Source: Luteithermobacter gelatinilyticus (GTDB taxonomy: Bacteria > Pseudomonadota > Alphaproteobacteria > Sphingomonadales > Emcibacteraceae). From it: a stretch of 64,000 bases of DNA. This document shows positions 19,912 through 27,650 of the stretch, in pieces. Both the position numbers and the translations under genes were made by a program. The notes beneath the pieces were generated by a model. It made no database searches. It saw only the letters and a list, made by a program, of their open reading frames with translations, and was not told the DNA's origin. The DNA lies in NCBI RefSeq assembly GCF_005849285.1, contig NZ_CP040517.1, positions 2,672,501 to 2,736,500 of the forward strand, written 5' to 3'. Every line of letters starts with the position of its first letter. Positions within the stretch are counted from its first letter, which is position 1.

Positions 19912-20409
19912 TCATTTTACGCTGAGAATATCATAAGCGGCGGTGACCTGCTGAAATTTCCGCGCCGCCTCCTTATCGCCGGGATTAGTATCCGGGTGAT
20001 ATTTTTTCACCAGGCGGCGAAAAGCCGCCTTGATTTCTTTCTGACTGGCCGTCTCTTCCAGATCAAGCACGGCAAAAGCCGCCGCTCGCCGTTCCCCCGC
20101 GCCATAACTCTCTGCCCCGTTGTCATAGGCGCCGCTGTGGGTATACCCGGCGCTGGTGCGGGCTTCTTCCTGCGCCCGTCGGAAGGCTTCCGCCTTGTTA
20201 CGGCCGGCAAAATAATTCCAGTTACGGTTATATTCCGTTACATGCTGCTGACAGAAATACCATTTTTCCGGGGAATCCGGTGCCTTGGGAGCGGGAAAGT
20301 TACCGGGCTGATCACATCCGTCATAATCACACAGCCGGACGGAAACCGGCTCGCGGTCCACATTATAGCCGTCCCACCTCGGGAATCCCCAGCTTTTTGA
20401 ACGCGGCAT
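19912..20409 (-). CDS. J-domain protein with N-terminal Cys/His motif (paralogue 1)
   Basis: Starting at MPRSKSWGF (the frame is open 20 codons further upstream), the protein has 165 residues. An N-terminal module holds C27-x4-C32, APK, then YFC53-x2-H56 and EYNRNWNYFAG, a possible CCCH zinc site. The last 65 residues form a J-domain (AAFAVLDLEETASQ, helix II KAAFRRLVKKY, the HPD triad, then ARKFQQVTAAYDIL), which would stimulate DnaK ATPase. A second gene with the same two-part design lies at 43263. No Gly/Phe or DnaJ zinc-finger region is present, so it is a specialised J-protein; its client is unknown. Confidence 0.87.
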   Translation of the reverse strand: MPRSKSWGFPRWDGYNVDREPVSVRLCDYDGCDQPGNFPAPKAPDSPEKWYFCQQHVTEYNRNWNYFAGRNKAEAFRRAQEEARTSAGYTHSGAYDNGAESYGAGERRAAAFAVLDLEETASQKEIKAAFRRLVKKYHPDTNPGDKEAARKFQQVTAAYDILSVK

Positions 20410-20830
20410 GATCAGGCACCCTCCATATACACACTGTTTTGATGTAGCGTCCTTCGTCCCATCTTTCAAGCACCTGTCGCAATCATATCATTTTTTGCGG
20501 ACGGACAGTCCGTTTTCTGTTTTCCGGCACCAGGCCTCCCTGTATTGAGGATGTATTGAGGATGTATTGAGGATGTATTGAGGATTTATTGAGGTTGTAT
20601 TAAAACCGCCATCTCTCTCGGCTCCCGATCCACTGAGCGGCCCCCGTCTTGTAGCCGTAATTTAGCCATGAAGTTGAGGGTATAAGGTTTTTCTGTCGTT
20701 TCGGGGAAAATTCATGATAGTGTAGAGGCCAGGCCCTGGCGACAAAATTATAAGCCACTGCCTCTTGCAAATACAAGCTGGGGGACAGGGGTCCAGCTAA
20801 GGATAACCAGAACAAGGACGACGGAAATTT
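20410..20830. other. Intergenic region between divergent J-domain and chvI genes
   Basis: Contains, from left to right, a 13-bp perfect palindrome ACGGACAGTCCGT (20501-20513) followed by TTTTCTGTTTT, an 11-bp tandem repeat array (separate entry), and about 220 bases with no gene that I can support up to the chvI ribosome-binding site. A long reading frame on the minus strand across 20600-21439 is a shadow of chvI. Confidence 0.6.
20541..20601 (+). repeat. Five-and-a-half 11-bp direct repeats upstream of chvI
   Basis: TGTATTGAGGA is repeated four times without change, followed by one copy with two changes (TTTATTGAGGT) and a half copy TGTATT. The 11-bp period places each copy on nearly the same face of the helix. 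It lies 230-290 bases before the chvI start. Confidence 0.9.
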
Positions 20831-21535
20831 ATGGCGACAACGATTGCACTTGTAGATGATGACCAGAATATTCTGACATCCGTAAGCATGGCGCTGGAAG
20901 CGGAAGGATTTGCCGTCAAAACCTATACCGACGGCGCCAGTGCCCTTCAGGGGATGAATGAAAATCCCGTGGATATGGCGGTACTGGACATCAAAATGCC
21001 GCGCATGGACGGCATGGAACTGCTGCGCCGGTTGCGGGAGAAACACAATTTCCCGGTCATTTTCCTCACCTCCAAAGATGATGAAATAGACGAAATGCTG
21101 GGTCTGAAAATGGGCGCGGATGATTACATCAAAAAACCCTTTTCCCAGCGGCTGCTGATTGAACGCATCAAAACCGTCCTGCGCCGGGTGGAAGCGGTGA
21201 AAAAGAGCACCCAGGCAGAGGAAGACGATGATGGCGTCATGGTCCGCGGACGACTGCGCCTGGATCCGGTGCGCCATCTGTGTCAATGGGATGGCCAGGA
21301 TGTGAAACTGACGGTGACAGAGTTTCTTATTTTGCAGGCCCTGGCTTATCGGCCCGGGCATGTGAAAAGCCGGGACCAGCTGATGGATGTGGCCTATAAT
21401 GATGATGTTTATGTGGATGACCGCACCATTGATAGCCACATCAAACGCCTGAGAAAAAAATTCCGGATGGTGGATTCGGACTTTGACGGCATTGAAACCC
21501 TGTACGGCGTTGGGTACCGTTACAGCGAAAGCTGA
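20831..21535 (+). CDS. chvI: Response regulator ChvI (OmpR/PhoB family)
   Basis: DNA-binding response regulator of 234 residues. The receiver domain has the acidic pocket VDDD (about residues 8-11), the phospho-acceptor D53 in [13 protein letters not shown] and the Lys of KKPF. The C-terminal winged helix is of the OmpR type ([43 protein letters not shown]). The neighbouring chvG kinase and the hprK-rapZ-PTS block identify it as ChvI, which governs envelope, acid-stress and host-interaction genes in alphaproteobacteria. The RBS region AAGGACGACGG precedes the ATG. Confidence 0.95.
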   Translation: MATTIALVDDDQNILTSVSMALEAEGFAVKTYTDGASALQGMNENPVDMAVLDIKMPRMDGMELLRRLREKHNFPVIFLTSKDDEIDEMLGLKMGADDYIKKPFSQRLLIERIKTVLRRVEAVKKSTQAEEDDDGVMVRGRLRLDPVRHLCQWDGQDVKLTVTEFLILQALAYRPGHVKSRDQLMDVAYNDDVYVDDRTIDSHIKRLRKKFRMVDSDFDGIETLYGVGYRYSES

Positions 21536-21561
21536 AAACGATCCAGACCCGATACCGAAAC

Positions 21562-23211
21562 ATGACTCTTGACACCCACGGGGACCAAACCAGAAAAACT
21601 TTCCGCACCCGCCCGAAGCGCCGCATCTCGCCGCTGACCTTTCGCATCATGCTGGTGAATGTCATGGCACTGGTCTTTCTGGGCGGCGGCATTCTTTATG
21701 TGGACCAGATGCAGGAAAGCCTGATGGAGGCCCGCATCGAGGACCTGTTGAAAGATGCCAAAATCATGGCGGCCTCCATTGGGGAAGCTGCCACCCGGGG
21801 ACCGGAAACCACGGAAATCGAATTGCTTCCGGCGCAGCAAATTATTATCCGTTTGGTAGAGGTTACCGACATTCGCTCGCGTCTGTTCGACGTTTCAGGA
21901 ACCAAGCTGATCGACAGCCGGGATTTGGCTGTGGAACACGCCATCATCGTTGACGAATTGCCGCCCGAAGGGGGCATCGCCAGTTTCTGGGAGCGGTTCG
22001 GCTGGGAAGTCTCTCACCTTCTCGACCGGCTGCACCGGCGATATGCGCTGGAAGAATACCACGAAATTGCCGGGGAAACGGCCGCCAATTATCCCGAGGT
22101 CCAGCAAGCCCTGGAAGGGGAAGACAGTTATCGGGTCCGGGTACTCACGGACCGCTTTGACATTATCACGGTGGCCGTACCGGTCCAGAGATTCCGCCGG
22201 GTGCTCGGGGCGCTTATGCTATCGGCCGATACCCGGGATATCCGGGAAGCCGTCCAGAACGCCCGCATGACTATCCTGGAGCTGTTTGGCGCGGCGCTGC
22301 TATTGACCCTGACCCTGTCGGCGTTTCTGGCACGGACCATCGTCTCGCCGATTCTCCGGCTGGCCCGGGCGGCAGACCGCATCCGCATGGCCACCAATGC
22401 CGAACACCGCATCCCGGATTATTCCGCCCGCAATGACGAAATCGGGGATCTGAGCCGTTCGCTCAGGGAAATGACCGATACGCTGGCCCGCCAGATTGAT
22501 GCCATAGCCGCCTTTGCGGCGGATGTGGCGCATGAACTGAAAAATCCGCTCACTTCACTGCGCAGCGCCATTGAAACCCTGGAACTGGCCAAGACCGATG
22601 CCAACAAGAAAAAGCTGCTGGGCATCATCCAGCATGACGTCAAACGTCTGGACCGGCTGATTTCCGATATTTCGGATGCTTCGCGCCTCGATGCAGAACT
22701 GGCCCGCAGCCGCATGGAGCGGGTCAATATGACGGCGCTGCTGGAAACGCTGGTGGATATATACACCACGACCCAGCGCGACCGGCTGCCCCAAATTATC
22801 CTTGAAGTCGGTTCCCGGCGGCGTCCCCCCGAGGCGGGACGTCCGGCCTGTTATGTGATGGGACTGGAAGGCCAGCTGGGCCAGGTGGTGCGCAACCTGA
22901 TCGACAATGCCATTTCCTTTTCCCGGCCGGAGGGCCATATCTGGGTCAGGCTGCGCCAGAACAAGGGCATGATCGAACTTGTGGTGGAAGACGAAGGGGT
23001 CGGCATCCCGGAAAACAAACTGGAAGATATCTTTAAGAGATTTTATTCCGAACGCCCGAAAGGCGAGGCATTCGGCAAACATTCCGGGCTGGGGTTGAGC
23101 ATCTGCAAACAGATTGTGGAATCACACGGTGGCAGCATCCGGGCGGAAAACCGCCCGGACGGTCCGGGGGCTCGCTTTACGGTCCTGCTACCCGCCGCAC
23201 CGAAGTCCTGA
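21562..23211 (+). CDS. chvG: Sensor histidine kinase ChvG
   Basis: 549-residue inner-membrane kinase, 26 bases after chvI. TM1 lies about residues 30-48 and TM2 about 237-257, and the region between forms a roughly 190-residue periplasmic sensor. A HAMP domain follows (SPILRLARAADRIR). The HisKA box is DVAHELKNPLTSLRSA with His about residue 324, and the ATPase has NLIDNAISFS (N), VEDEGVGIP (G1) and HSGLGLSICKQI (G2). The periplasmic part is the ChvG/ExoS type inhibited by ExoR in rhizobia; no exoR is in this window. Confidence 0.94.
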   Translation: MTLDTHGDQTRKTFRTRPKRRISPLTFRIMLVNVMALVFLGGGILYVDQMQESLMEARIEDLLKDAKIMAASIGEAATRGPETTEIELLPAQQIIIRLVEVTDIRSRLFDVSGTKLIDSRDLAVEHAIIVDELPPEGGIASFWERFGWEVSHLLDRLHRRYALEEYHEIAGETAANYPEVQQALEGEDSYRVRVLTDRFDIITVAVPVQRFRRVLGALMLSADTRDIREAVQNARMTILELFGAALLLTLTLSAFLARTIVSPILRLARAADRIRMATNAEHRIPDYSARNDEIGDLSRSLREMTDTLARQIDAIAAFAADVAHELKNPLTSLRSAIETLELAKTDANKKKLLGIIQHDVKRLDRLISDISDASRLDAELARSRMERVNMTALLETLVDIYTTTQRDRLPQIILEVGSRRRPPEAGRPACYVMGLEGQLGQVVRNLIDNAISFSRPEGHIWVRLRQNKGMIELVVEDEGVGIPENKLEDIFKRFYSERPKGEAFGKHSGLGLSICKQIVESHGGSIRAENRPDGPGARFTVLLPAAPKS

Positions 23212-23303
23212 GATCAAATTATAAAATTCAGGTTGTAAAGTCCCCATAAATTTCGGATCTTGGGACACAGCTCCCAGAAAGAACGGCAATCAGGGTGAAC
23301 GGT

Positions 23304-23723
23304 ATGGAACTCTTACATGCAACAGTGGTGGAATGGCAGGGAAAAGGCATCATGATCATGGGGCCACCCGGCGCTGGCAAATCCGATCTGGCATTGCGTC
23401 TGATTGATGCGGGGGGGATTCTGGTGGGGGATGATTATGTCAATATCAGCAAGGAAAAGGACCGGCTTATCGCGCGGCCGGCGGAAAATATTGCCGGACT
23501 GATGGAGGTGCGCGGGGTGGGGCTGGTACATATGGCTTATAAAAAACAGGCCGGCCTTGACCTGGTGCTGGATCTGAAAGCCGAGCGCAGCGCCATCGAA
23601 CGCTTGCCCGAAGCGGCATATTTTGAACGGCTAGGCGTACGTCTGCCCCGACTGGAGTTTTACGCTTTCGAGGTCTCGGCGGTGGCGAAGCTGCGCTGTG
23701 CGATCGATTTTTTCAATCTCTGA
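23304..23723 (+). CDS. hprK: HPr kinase/phosphorylase, short alphaproteobacterial form
   Basis: Phosphorylates HPr on the regulatory serine. Only the C-terminal kinase domain is present (139 residues), as in other alphaproteobacterial HprK; the N-terminal regulatory domain of Firmicutes is missing. The Walker A GPPGAGKSDLALRL lies about residues 20-33 and the signature MEVRGVGLVHM about 73. A GTG at 23295 is also in frame; I use ATG 23304 because MELLHATVVEW matches the usual beginning. The gene lies between chvG and rapZ, linking envelope sensing to the nitrogen-type PTS. Confidence 0.92.
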   Translation: MELLHATVVEWQGKGIMIMGPPGAGKSDLALRLIDAGGILVGDDYVNISKEKDRLIARPAENIAGLMEVRGVGLVHMAYKKQAGLDLVLDLKAERSAIERLPEAAYFERLGVRLPRLEFYAFEVSAVAKLRCAIDFFNL

Positions 23724-23769
23724 CTTTTCACACAGCGGGGATTGACTCAACTGGCGGAATAGCCCTTAC

Positions 23770-23806
23770 TAGAGTGAATTGTGATGAGATTGACTCTAGA
23801 GTGAAA
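23770..23806 (+). repeat. TAGAGTGAATTG-family repeat between hprK and rapZ
   Basis: TAGAGTGAATTGTGATGAG and ATTGACTC are followed directly by a second TAGAGTGAA in the same orientation, so two left ends are adjacent. It lies 46 bases after hprK and 24 bases before the rapZ start. Confidence 0.75.
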
Positions 23807-23829
23807 GTTGAACAAGGTGTTTCCCGAAG

Positions 23830-24747
23830 ATGTCACAGGCCGTTCCACAAGACGCTGCTGAAGAGGCCGGCAAAAAGCTGAAGCTGTTGTTGATCACGGG
23901 GTTGTCCGGGGCCGGAAAATCCACAGCACTCAAGGCGCTGGAAGACATCGGATATGAGGCCATCGACAATCTGCCACTCAGCCTGCTGCCCAATCTGATT
24001 GATCTGGCCCGGGGCGATGACCCCGATCACGCCAATCCTGCCTTTGCCATTGGCATTGACGCCCGGACCCGCAACTTCAATCCGCAAAAAATTACCAGCC
24101 AGCTGCGCAAACTCAAGGCGCGGGCCGATGTGGACATCCGTGTTCTGTTTTTCGACTGTAACAATAACATTATTGCCAAACGGTTCACGGAAACCCGGCG
24201 GCGTCATCCGCTGGCCATTGACCGTCCTATGGCCGACGGCATTGTCCGTGAGCGCCAGATGATGGAGGTGCTCCGCGCTGAAGCGGATTATGTTTTCGAT
24301 ACGACGGATCTTGGCGTACACGAGTTAAAGCGTCTTTTAAGCCAACGGTTTGAACGTTCCATCGGCGGCGACATGACCATCTCTATCTGCTCGTTCAGCT
24401 ATCCCAAGGGGTTGCCCCGGGATGCGGATCTTGTCCTGGATGTACGTTTTCTCAGAAATCCGCATTATGTGGAAAATCTGAAACCGTTGAGCGGCCTTGA
24501 CCCCGAGGTTTGCGCCTATGTGGAGGGAGACCCGGACTATCAGACGTTCTGGGACAGAATTGCCAGCTTGATTTTATGGCTTCTCCCTGAGTATAAGAAG
24601 GAAGGAAAAGCCTATCTGACCATTGCCTTCGGCTGCACGGGCGGTCGTCACAGGTCGGTGTGTGTGGCTGAAAAAATGGCTGGATTTTTGCGTCAGAAAG
24701 GATTTCTGGTGACGCTTCATCATCGTGAACTTCCGTCTGCGGACTAG
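23830..24747 (+). CDS. rapZ: RNase adapter / nucleotide-binding protein RapZ
   Basis: A 305-residue P-loop protein. The N-terminal kinase-like domain has GLSGAGKST (about residues 24-32) and EDIGYEAIDNLP. The C-terminal domain has the family hallmark FGCTGGRHRSVCVAEK, the region that in E. coli RapZ binds GlmZ/GlmY RNA and senses glucosamine-6-phosphate. In alphaproteobacteria the RNA partners are not established, so the regulatory role is by analogy. It is set in the hprK-EIIA-HPr group as usual. Confidence 0.94.
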   Translation: MSQAVPQDAAEEAGKKLKLLLITGLSGAGKSTALKALEDIGYEAIDNLPLSLLPNLIDLARGDDPDHANPAFAIGIDARTRNFNPQKITSQLRKLKARADVDIRVLFFDCNNNIIAKRFTETRRRHPLAIDRPMADGIVRERQMMEVLRAEADYVFDTTDLGVHELKRLLSQRFERSIGGDMTISICSFSYPKGLPRDADLVLDVRFLRNPHYVENLKPLSGLDPEVCAYVEGDPDYQTFWDRIASLILWLLPEYKKEGKAYLTIAFGCTGGRHRSVCVAEKMAGFLRQKGFLVTLHHRELPSAD

Positions 24748-24779
24748 GCGGAGGACCTCACACAACACAGGATGTGTAT

Positions 24780-25184
24780 ATGATTGGTATGGTTGTTGTA
24801 ACGCATGGCAGACTGGCGGAAGAGTTTGTATCCGCCATGGAACATGTGGTTGGGCCGCAAAAGGCCGTCAGGTCCATCTGTATTGGCCCCGATGATGATA
24901 TGGAACAGCGACGGCAGGATATTTTCGATGCCGTCAAGGATGTGGACGAAGGGGACGGCGTCATTCTTCTCACCGACATGTTTGGCGGCACCCCGTCCAA
25001 TCTGGCCATCTCCATCATGGACAACGCCAATGTGGAAGTGATTGCCGGTATCAACCTGCCCATGCTGATCAAGCTGGCCAGTGTGCGGGTGGCTTCCTCC
25101 ATGGAAGATGCTATCAAAGCCGCCCAGGACGCCGGCAAGAAATATATCAACGTGGCTTCCCATGTGCTGTCCGGAGAAGCCTGA
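24780..25184 (+). CDS. PTS EIIA component, mannose family
   Basis: A 134-residue EIIA of the fructose/mannose superfamily (often called ManX or PtsM). The active-site His is in VVVTHGRLAEEF (about residue 9); LLTDMFGGTPSNLA and GINLPMLIKL are family hallmarks. No EIIB, EIIC or EIID genes accompany it, so with HPr it is probably regulatory rather than a transporter. The ATG at 24780 is preceded by AGGA at 7 bases; its stop overlaps the proposed start of ptsH by one base. Confidence 0.93.
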   Translation: MIGMVVVTHGRLAEEFVSAMEHVVGPQKAVRSICIGPDDDMEQRRQDIFDAVKDVDEGDGVILLTDMFGGTPSNLAISIMDNANVEVIAGINLPMLIKLASVRVASSMEDAIKAAQDAGKKYINVASHVLSGEA

Positions 25185-25507
25185 TGACCACCGCCTCCCG
25201 TAATTTGACCCAGGAGAGGGCCGCCGACATGGCCCAGGAACCGCAACGCCGGACCGTCACAATCGTCAACCGGCGCGGGCTTCACGCCCGGGCGTCGGCA
25301 AAATTCGTCTCCGTGGCAGAACGTTATCAGGCGGATATCGAAGTTTCCAAAGACGGAACCACCGTCAGCGGCACCTCGATCATGGGGCTGATGATGTTGG
25401 CAGCGGCCCCGGGGGACCAGATCACGCTCAGCGGCAGCGGCCCCGATGTGGGCGCCGCCCTCGACGACCTGCAACAGATGATCGAAAACAAATTCGGTGA
25501 AGAATAA
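25184..25507 (+). CDS. ptsH: Phosphocarrier protein HPr
   Basis: Phosphate relay protein of the nitrogen-related PTS. It has the His site NRRGLHARASAKF and the HprK-target serine region VSGTSIMGLMML. The ATG at 25184 sits in an ATGA overlap with the EIIA stop and gives 107 residues; a second ATG at 25229 with AGGAGAGG nine bases before it would give a more typical 92-residue HPr, and which is used cannot be decided here. It is the last gene of the chvI-to-HPr run. Confidence 0.93.
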   Translation: MTTASRNLTQERAADMAQEPQRRTVTIVNRRGLHARASAKFVSVAERYQADIEVSKDGTTVSGTSIMGLMMLAAAPGDQITLSGSGPDVGAALDDLQQMIENKFGEE

Positions 25508-25899
25508 CGCCTTTTGACGTCATCGCTATGCCCCTGCTCAAAAATATATGACAGAGCAATATATGACAGGGCGCGCGATGACAGCTTTTCTTTCATCATC
25601 CTTGCCGCAAAGGCGGCAATCCAGCCCCTCACCAAAGACATTCCGCCCAGCTTGTTCGGGAGGGCTTTGTTTGAAAGAGAACTGGAAAAGAGCTCTTATA
25701 ATTAGGACTCTTATAATTAGGACACTGGTAATAAGGACTCTGGGCTCCCGCCTGTGCGGGAGCGACGGAAGGAGTCTTCGGCAGTCGCGATAACATTTTC
25801 GGCGATAGCCTCCAACACCCCTGAAAACATTGAAAAAGCGCTCCCACACCTGTGTCAGCAGCTCATGAACTGTGCGATCCTTTCCCATTACGCATAAAT
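25508..25899. other. Gene-poor region with short tandem repeats and a hairpin
   Basis: No convincing gene. It holds two AATATATGACAG repeats (about 25542-25571), three 15-bp units CTCTTATAATTAGGA (two identical, one diverged, 25693-25737) and an 8-bp perfect hairpin GCTCCCGC-CTGT-GCGGGAGC (25744-25763). The hairpin resembles dispersed inverted repeats common in proteobacterial genomes. Translated frames here only mirror the repeats (for example LIIRVLIIRAL on the minus strand). Confidence 0.65.
25693..25763. repeat. 15-bp tandem repeats plus palindromic hairpin
   Basis: CTCTTATAATTAGGA occurs twice, then CACTGGTAATAAGGA, then CTCTGG leading into a stem of GCTCCCGC and GCGGGAGC around CTGT. 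It lies between HPr and the lysis cassette and could insulate them. Confidence 0.7.
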
Positions 25900-25931
25900 G
25901 TTCTTGATTTGTTCTTATTTGTCCCTATAAT
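25900..25931 (+). promoter_or_regulatory. LexA (SOS) box overlapping a sigma-70 promoter
   Basis: Bases 25900-25914 read GTTCTTGATTTGTTC, an exact match to the alphaproteobacterial LexA operator GTTC-N7-GTTC. Inside it, TTGATT (25904-25909) is a -35 element, with TATAAT at 25926-25931 after a 16-base spacer. LexA bound there would block the promoter. The first start codon downstream is at 26005, followed by the endolysin and holin genes. Confidence 0.85.
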
Positions 25932-26004
25932 AGTCTTATTGATGTGATTCTTGCCTATCACACAACACAACATAGGACTGTTATTCAGCCTCTGGGGGAC
26001 ATTC

Positions 26005-26691
26005 ATGAACACCATCAAACGCAACCCATCCGACACAGATCCCGAAATTCGGACAGGGCACCCCGTGCACTCCCGCGATGCCCCGGGGCGGCCCAAACCG
26101 CCGGTCTCCTCCTTTCGCAAAGCCCGCGCCACCCGGCGGCGCAAACGGGCGGAACAAGGATTGGCCGCCAGCCTGTCCCCACAGGGCGCAACCGGCGCCA
26201 GGTCCGCCCGACGGCCCTGTCCGATCACCTCCCCCGTCCCGGCCCCGGTGGGTCCCACCCGGGAGACGGCGGCCAAATTGCGCCCTGACCCGCTGCTGCG
26301 TTTGGCAGAAACCGGCAGTCTTGACGCCCGTCATGTGTGGGCGGCCCATCAGATTCGTCGATGTTTCCAGCTGATCACTGCCGAAGCCGGGGTGAGGGTC
26401 ACCCGCTATTCGGATGTGGTGGTCCACAGCGGCCCGCGACCGGCGCCCGTAGAACGGGACACGGAGATCCGCCTCAAAGAACGTTATCTCGACTGGGTCG
26501 AGGCCATGACGACCGCCCGTCTTCAGCTCGGGCCGGTCCTTGATGTGGTGATTGATGAACACTCGCTGAGCATGACAGACCGGAAATGGCAGCGGCGCAA
26601 GGGATGGGCCCGCGATCATCTGCGCCACAGCCTTGATCTGTACCTGACGGTGACCACCCAAAAACGGCGTGGGGGCAACCATGAAGCTTAG
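26005..26691 (+). CDS. Unknown protein, first gene of the SOS lysis cassette
   Basis: 228 residues. The N-terminal 80 residues are rich in Arg, Pro and Ser, basic and probably disordered (FRKARATRRRKRAE). The C-terminal 140 look helical and folded (LLRLAETGSLDARHVWAAHQI, YLDWVEAM, LGPVLDVVIDEHSLSM, DHLRHSLDLYL). I do not recognise the family with certainty; the basic tail suggests nucleic-acid binding, and a phage- or GTA-type late regulator is a guess. ATG 26005 is preceded by CTGGGGGACATTC; a TTG at 25951 is also in frame but lacks a ribosome-binding site. The stop overlaps the endolysin start by 11 bases. Confidence 0.72.
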   Translation: MNTIKRNPSDTDPEIRTGHPVHSRDAPGRPKPPVSSFRKARATRRRKRAEQGLAASLSPQGATGARSARRPCPITSPVPAPVGPTRETAAKLRPDPLLRLAETGSLDARHVWAAHQIRRCFQLITAEAGVRVTRYSDVVVHSGPRPAPVERDTEIRLKERYLDWVEAMTTARLQLGPVLDVVIDEHSLSMTDRKWQRRKGWARDHLRHSLDLYLTVTTQKRRGGNHEA

Positions 26692-27127
26692 CGCCCACTT
26701 TAGCCTGGACGAACTGGTTCGGTCGGAAACCGCCCTGCGCCGGGGTCTGGACAACACGCCGCCACCCCCGGTTATTGAAAAACTTGCCCTTCTGGTCCGC
26801 CATATTCTGGAACCGGTCCGCACGGCCTTCTCCCTGCCCTTTTCGCCCAGCAGTGGCTATCGCTGCCCGGCCCTGAACCGACTTCTGGGGTCCCGGGAGA
26901 CGTCTCAGCATATCCGCGGCGAAGCCGTGGACTTCCGCCTTCCAGGTATCCCGTTGATCGAGGTGGCCCACTGGATCCGGGACCATCTGGACTATGACCA
27001 GCTTATTCTCGAATTTTATGATCCGCTGTCGCCGGGGCGGGGCTGGCTCCATTGTTCCTGGGTTGGCACCGAACGGAATCGTCACGATGCCCTGATTTTC
27101 GACGGCCATATGTATCGGAGGTTTTGA
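26681..27127 (+). CDS. Peptidase M15-family endolysin
   Basis: 148 residues of the Peptidase_M15_3 type, zinc enzymes that cut peptidoglycan peptide bridges. Zinc ligands are visible as SQHIRGEAVD (H77, D84) and WLHCSWV (H124), with the substrate-site SSGYRCPALN before them. There is no signal peptide, so it would need the holin encoded next to reach the wall, as in phage lysis modules. It overlaps the upstream gene by 11 bases, and the holin starts two bases after its stop. This fits phage or gene-transfer-agent endolysins better than a housekeeping carboxypeptidase. Confidence 0.9.
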   Translation: MKLSAHFSLDELVRSETALRRGLDNTPPPPVIEKLALLVRHILEPVRTAFSLPFSPSSGYRCPALNRLLGSRETSQHIRGEAVDFRLPGIPLIEVAHWIRDHLDYDQLILEFYDPLSPGRGWLHCSWVGTERNRHDALIFDGHMYRRF

Positions 27128-27128
27128 C

Positions 27129-27539
27129 ATGTCTTTTCTGGGAAAACTGTTTGGCGGGCCGGCAGTGGATGCGGTTTCCGCCCTTGGCAATGTGTTTGAT
27201 AAGTTGTTCACCAGTGATGAGGAAAAAGCCCGGGCCCGGGCGGTGCTTGAAAAAATTCGCCAGCAACCGCACCTGCTTCAGGCGGAAATCAACCGGGTGG
27301 AAGCCGCGCACCGGTCCGTTTTTGTGGCCGGTTGGCGGCCATTCATCGGCTGGGTCTGCGGACTGGGGTTTCTGTGGGCTTTTTTGTTGCATCCGCTGGT
27401 GGAATGGCTGGTAGCGGTGCAAGAACTGGATATTGTCCCTCCGGAAATCAGAACGGATCATATGATGGAACTGGTGCTGGCGCTTCTCGGTCTCGGGGCC
27501 CTGCGCAGTGCCGAGAAAATGACGGGTCGCAGCAAATAA
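27129..27539 (+). CDS. Holin, 3TM gene-transfer-agent type
   Basis: 136-residue membrane protein. A charged N-terminal 60 residues (SDEEKARARAVLEKIRQQP) is followed by VFVAGWRPFIGWVCGLGFLW and a second and third hydrophobic stretch ending ALLGLGALRSAEK. The RPFIGW...G pattern and size match the family named holin of 3TMs for gene-transfer release (PF11351). It would form the inner-membrane hole that lets the endolysin out. A GGAGG ribosome-binding site lies inside the end of the endolysin gene. No capsid, tail or terminase genes are nearby. Confidence 0.85.
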   Translation: MSFLGKLFGGPAVDAVSALGNVFDKLFTSDEEKARARAVLEKIRQQPHLLQAEINRVEAAHRSVFVAGWRPFIGWVCGLGFLWAFLLHPLVEWLVAVQELDIVPPEIRTDHMMELVLALLGLGALRSAEKMTGRSK

Positions 27540-27650
27540 GTCTCTCTCAAATCTTGCTTTTTGCCCGAGGATCAGGGACACTTACCCACAGTCTCATGAA
27601 ACAAACCCAAGAGATTGACGGACCAAAAAAAACCATTGAGGGGAAGGCCG

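Noticed and set aside
20541-20601. Tandem 11-bp repeats as a CRISPR array
   Set aside because: Units are contiguous without unique spacers and far too short; no cas genes.
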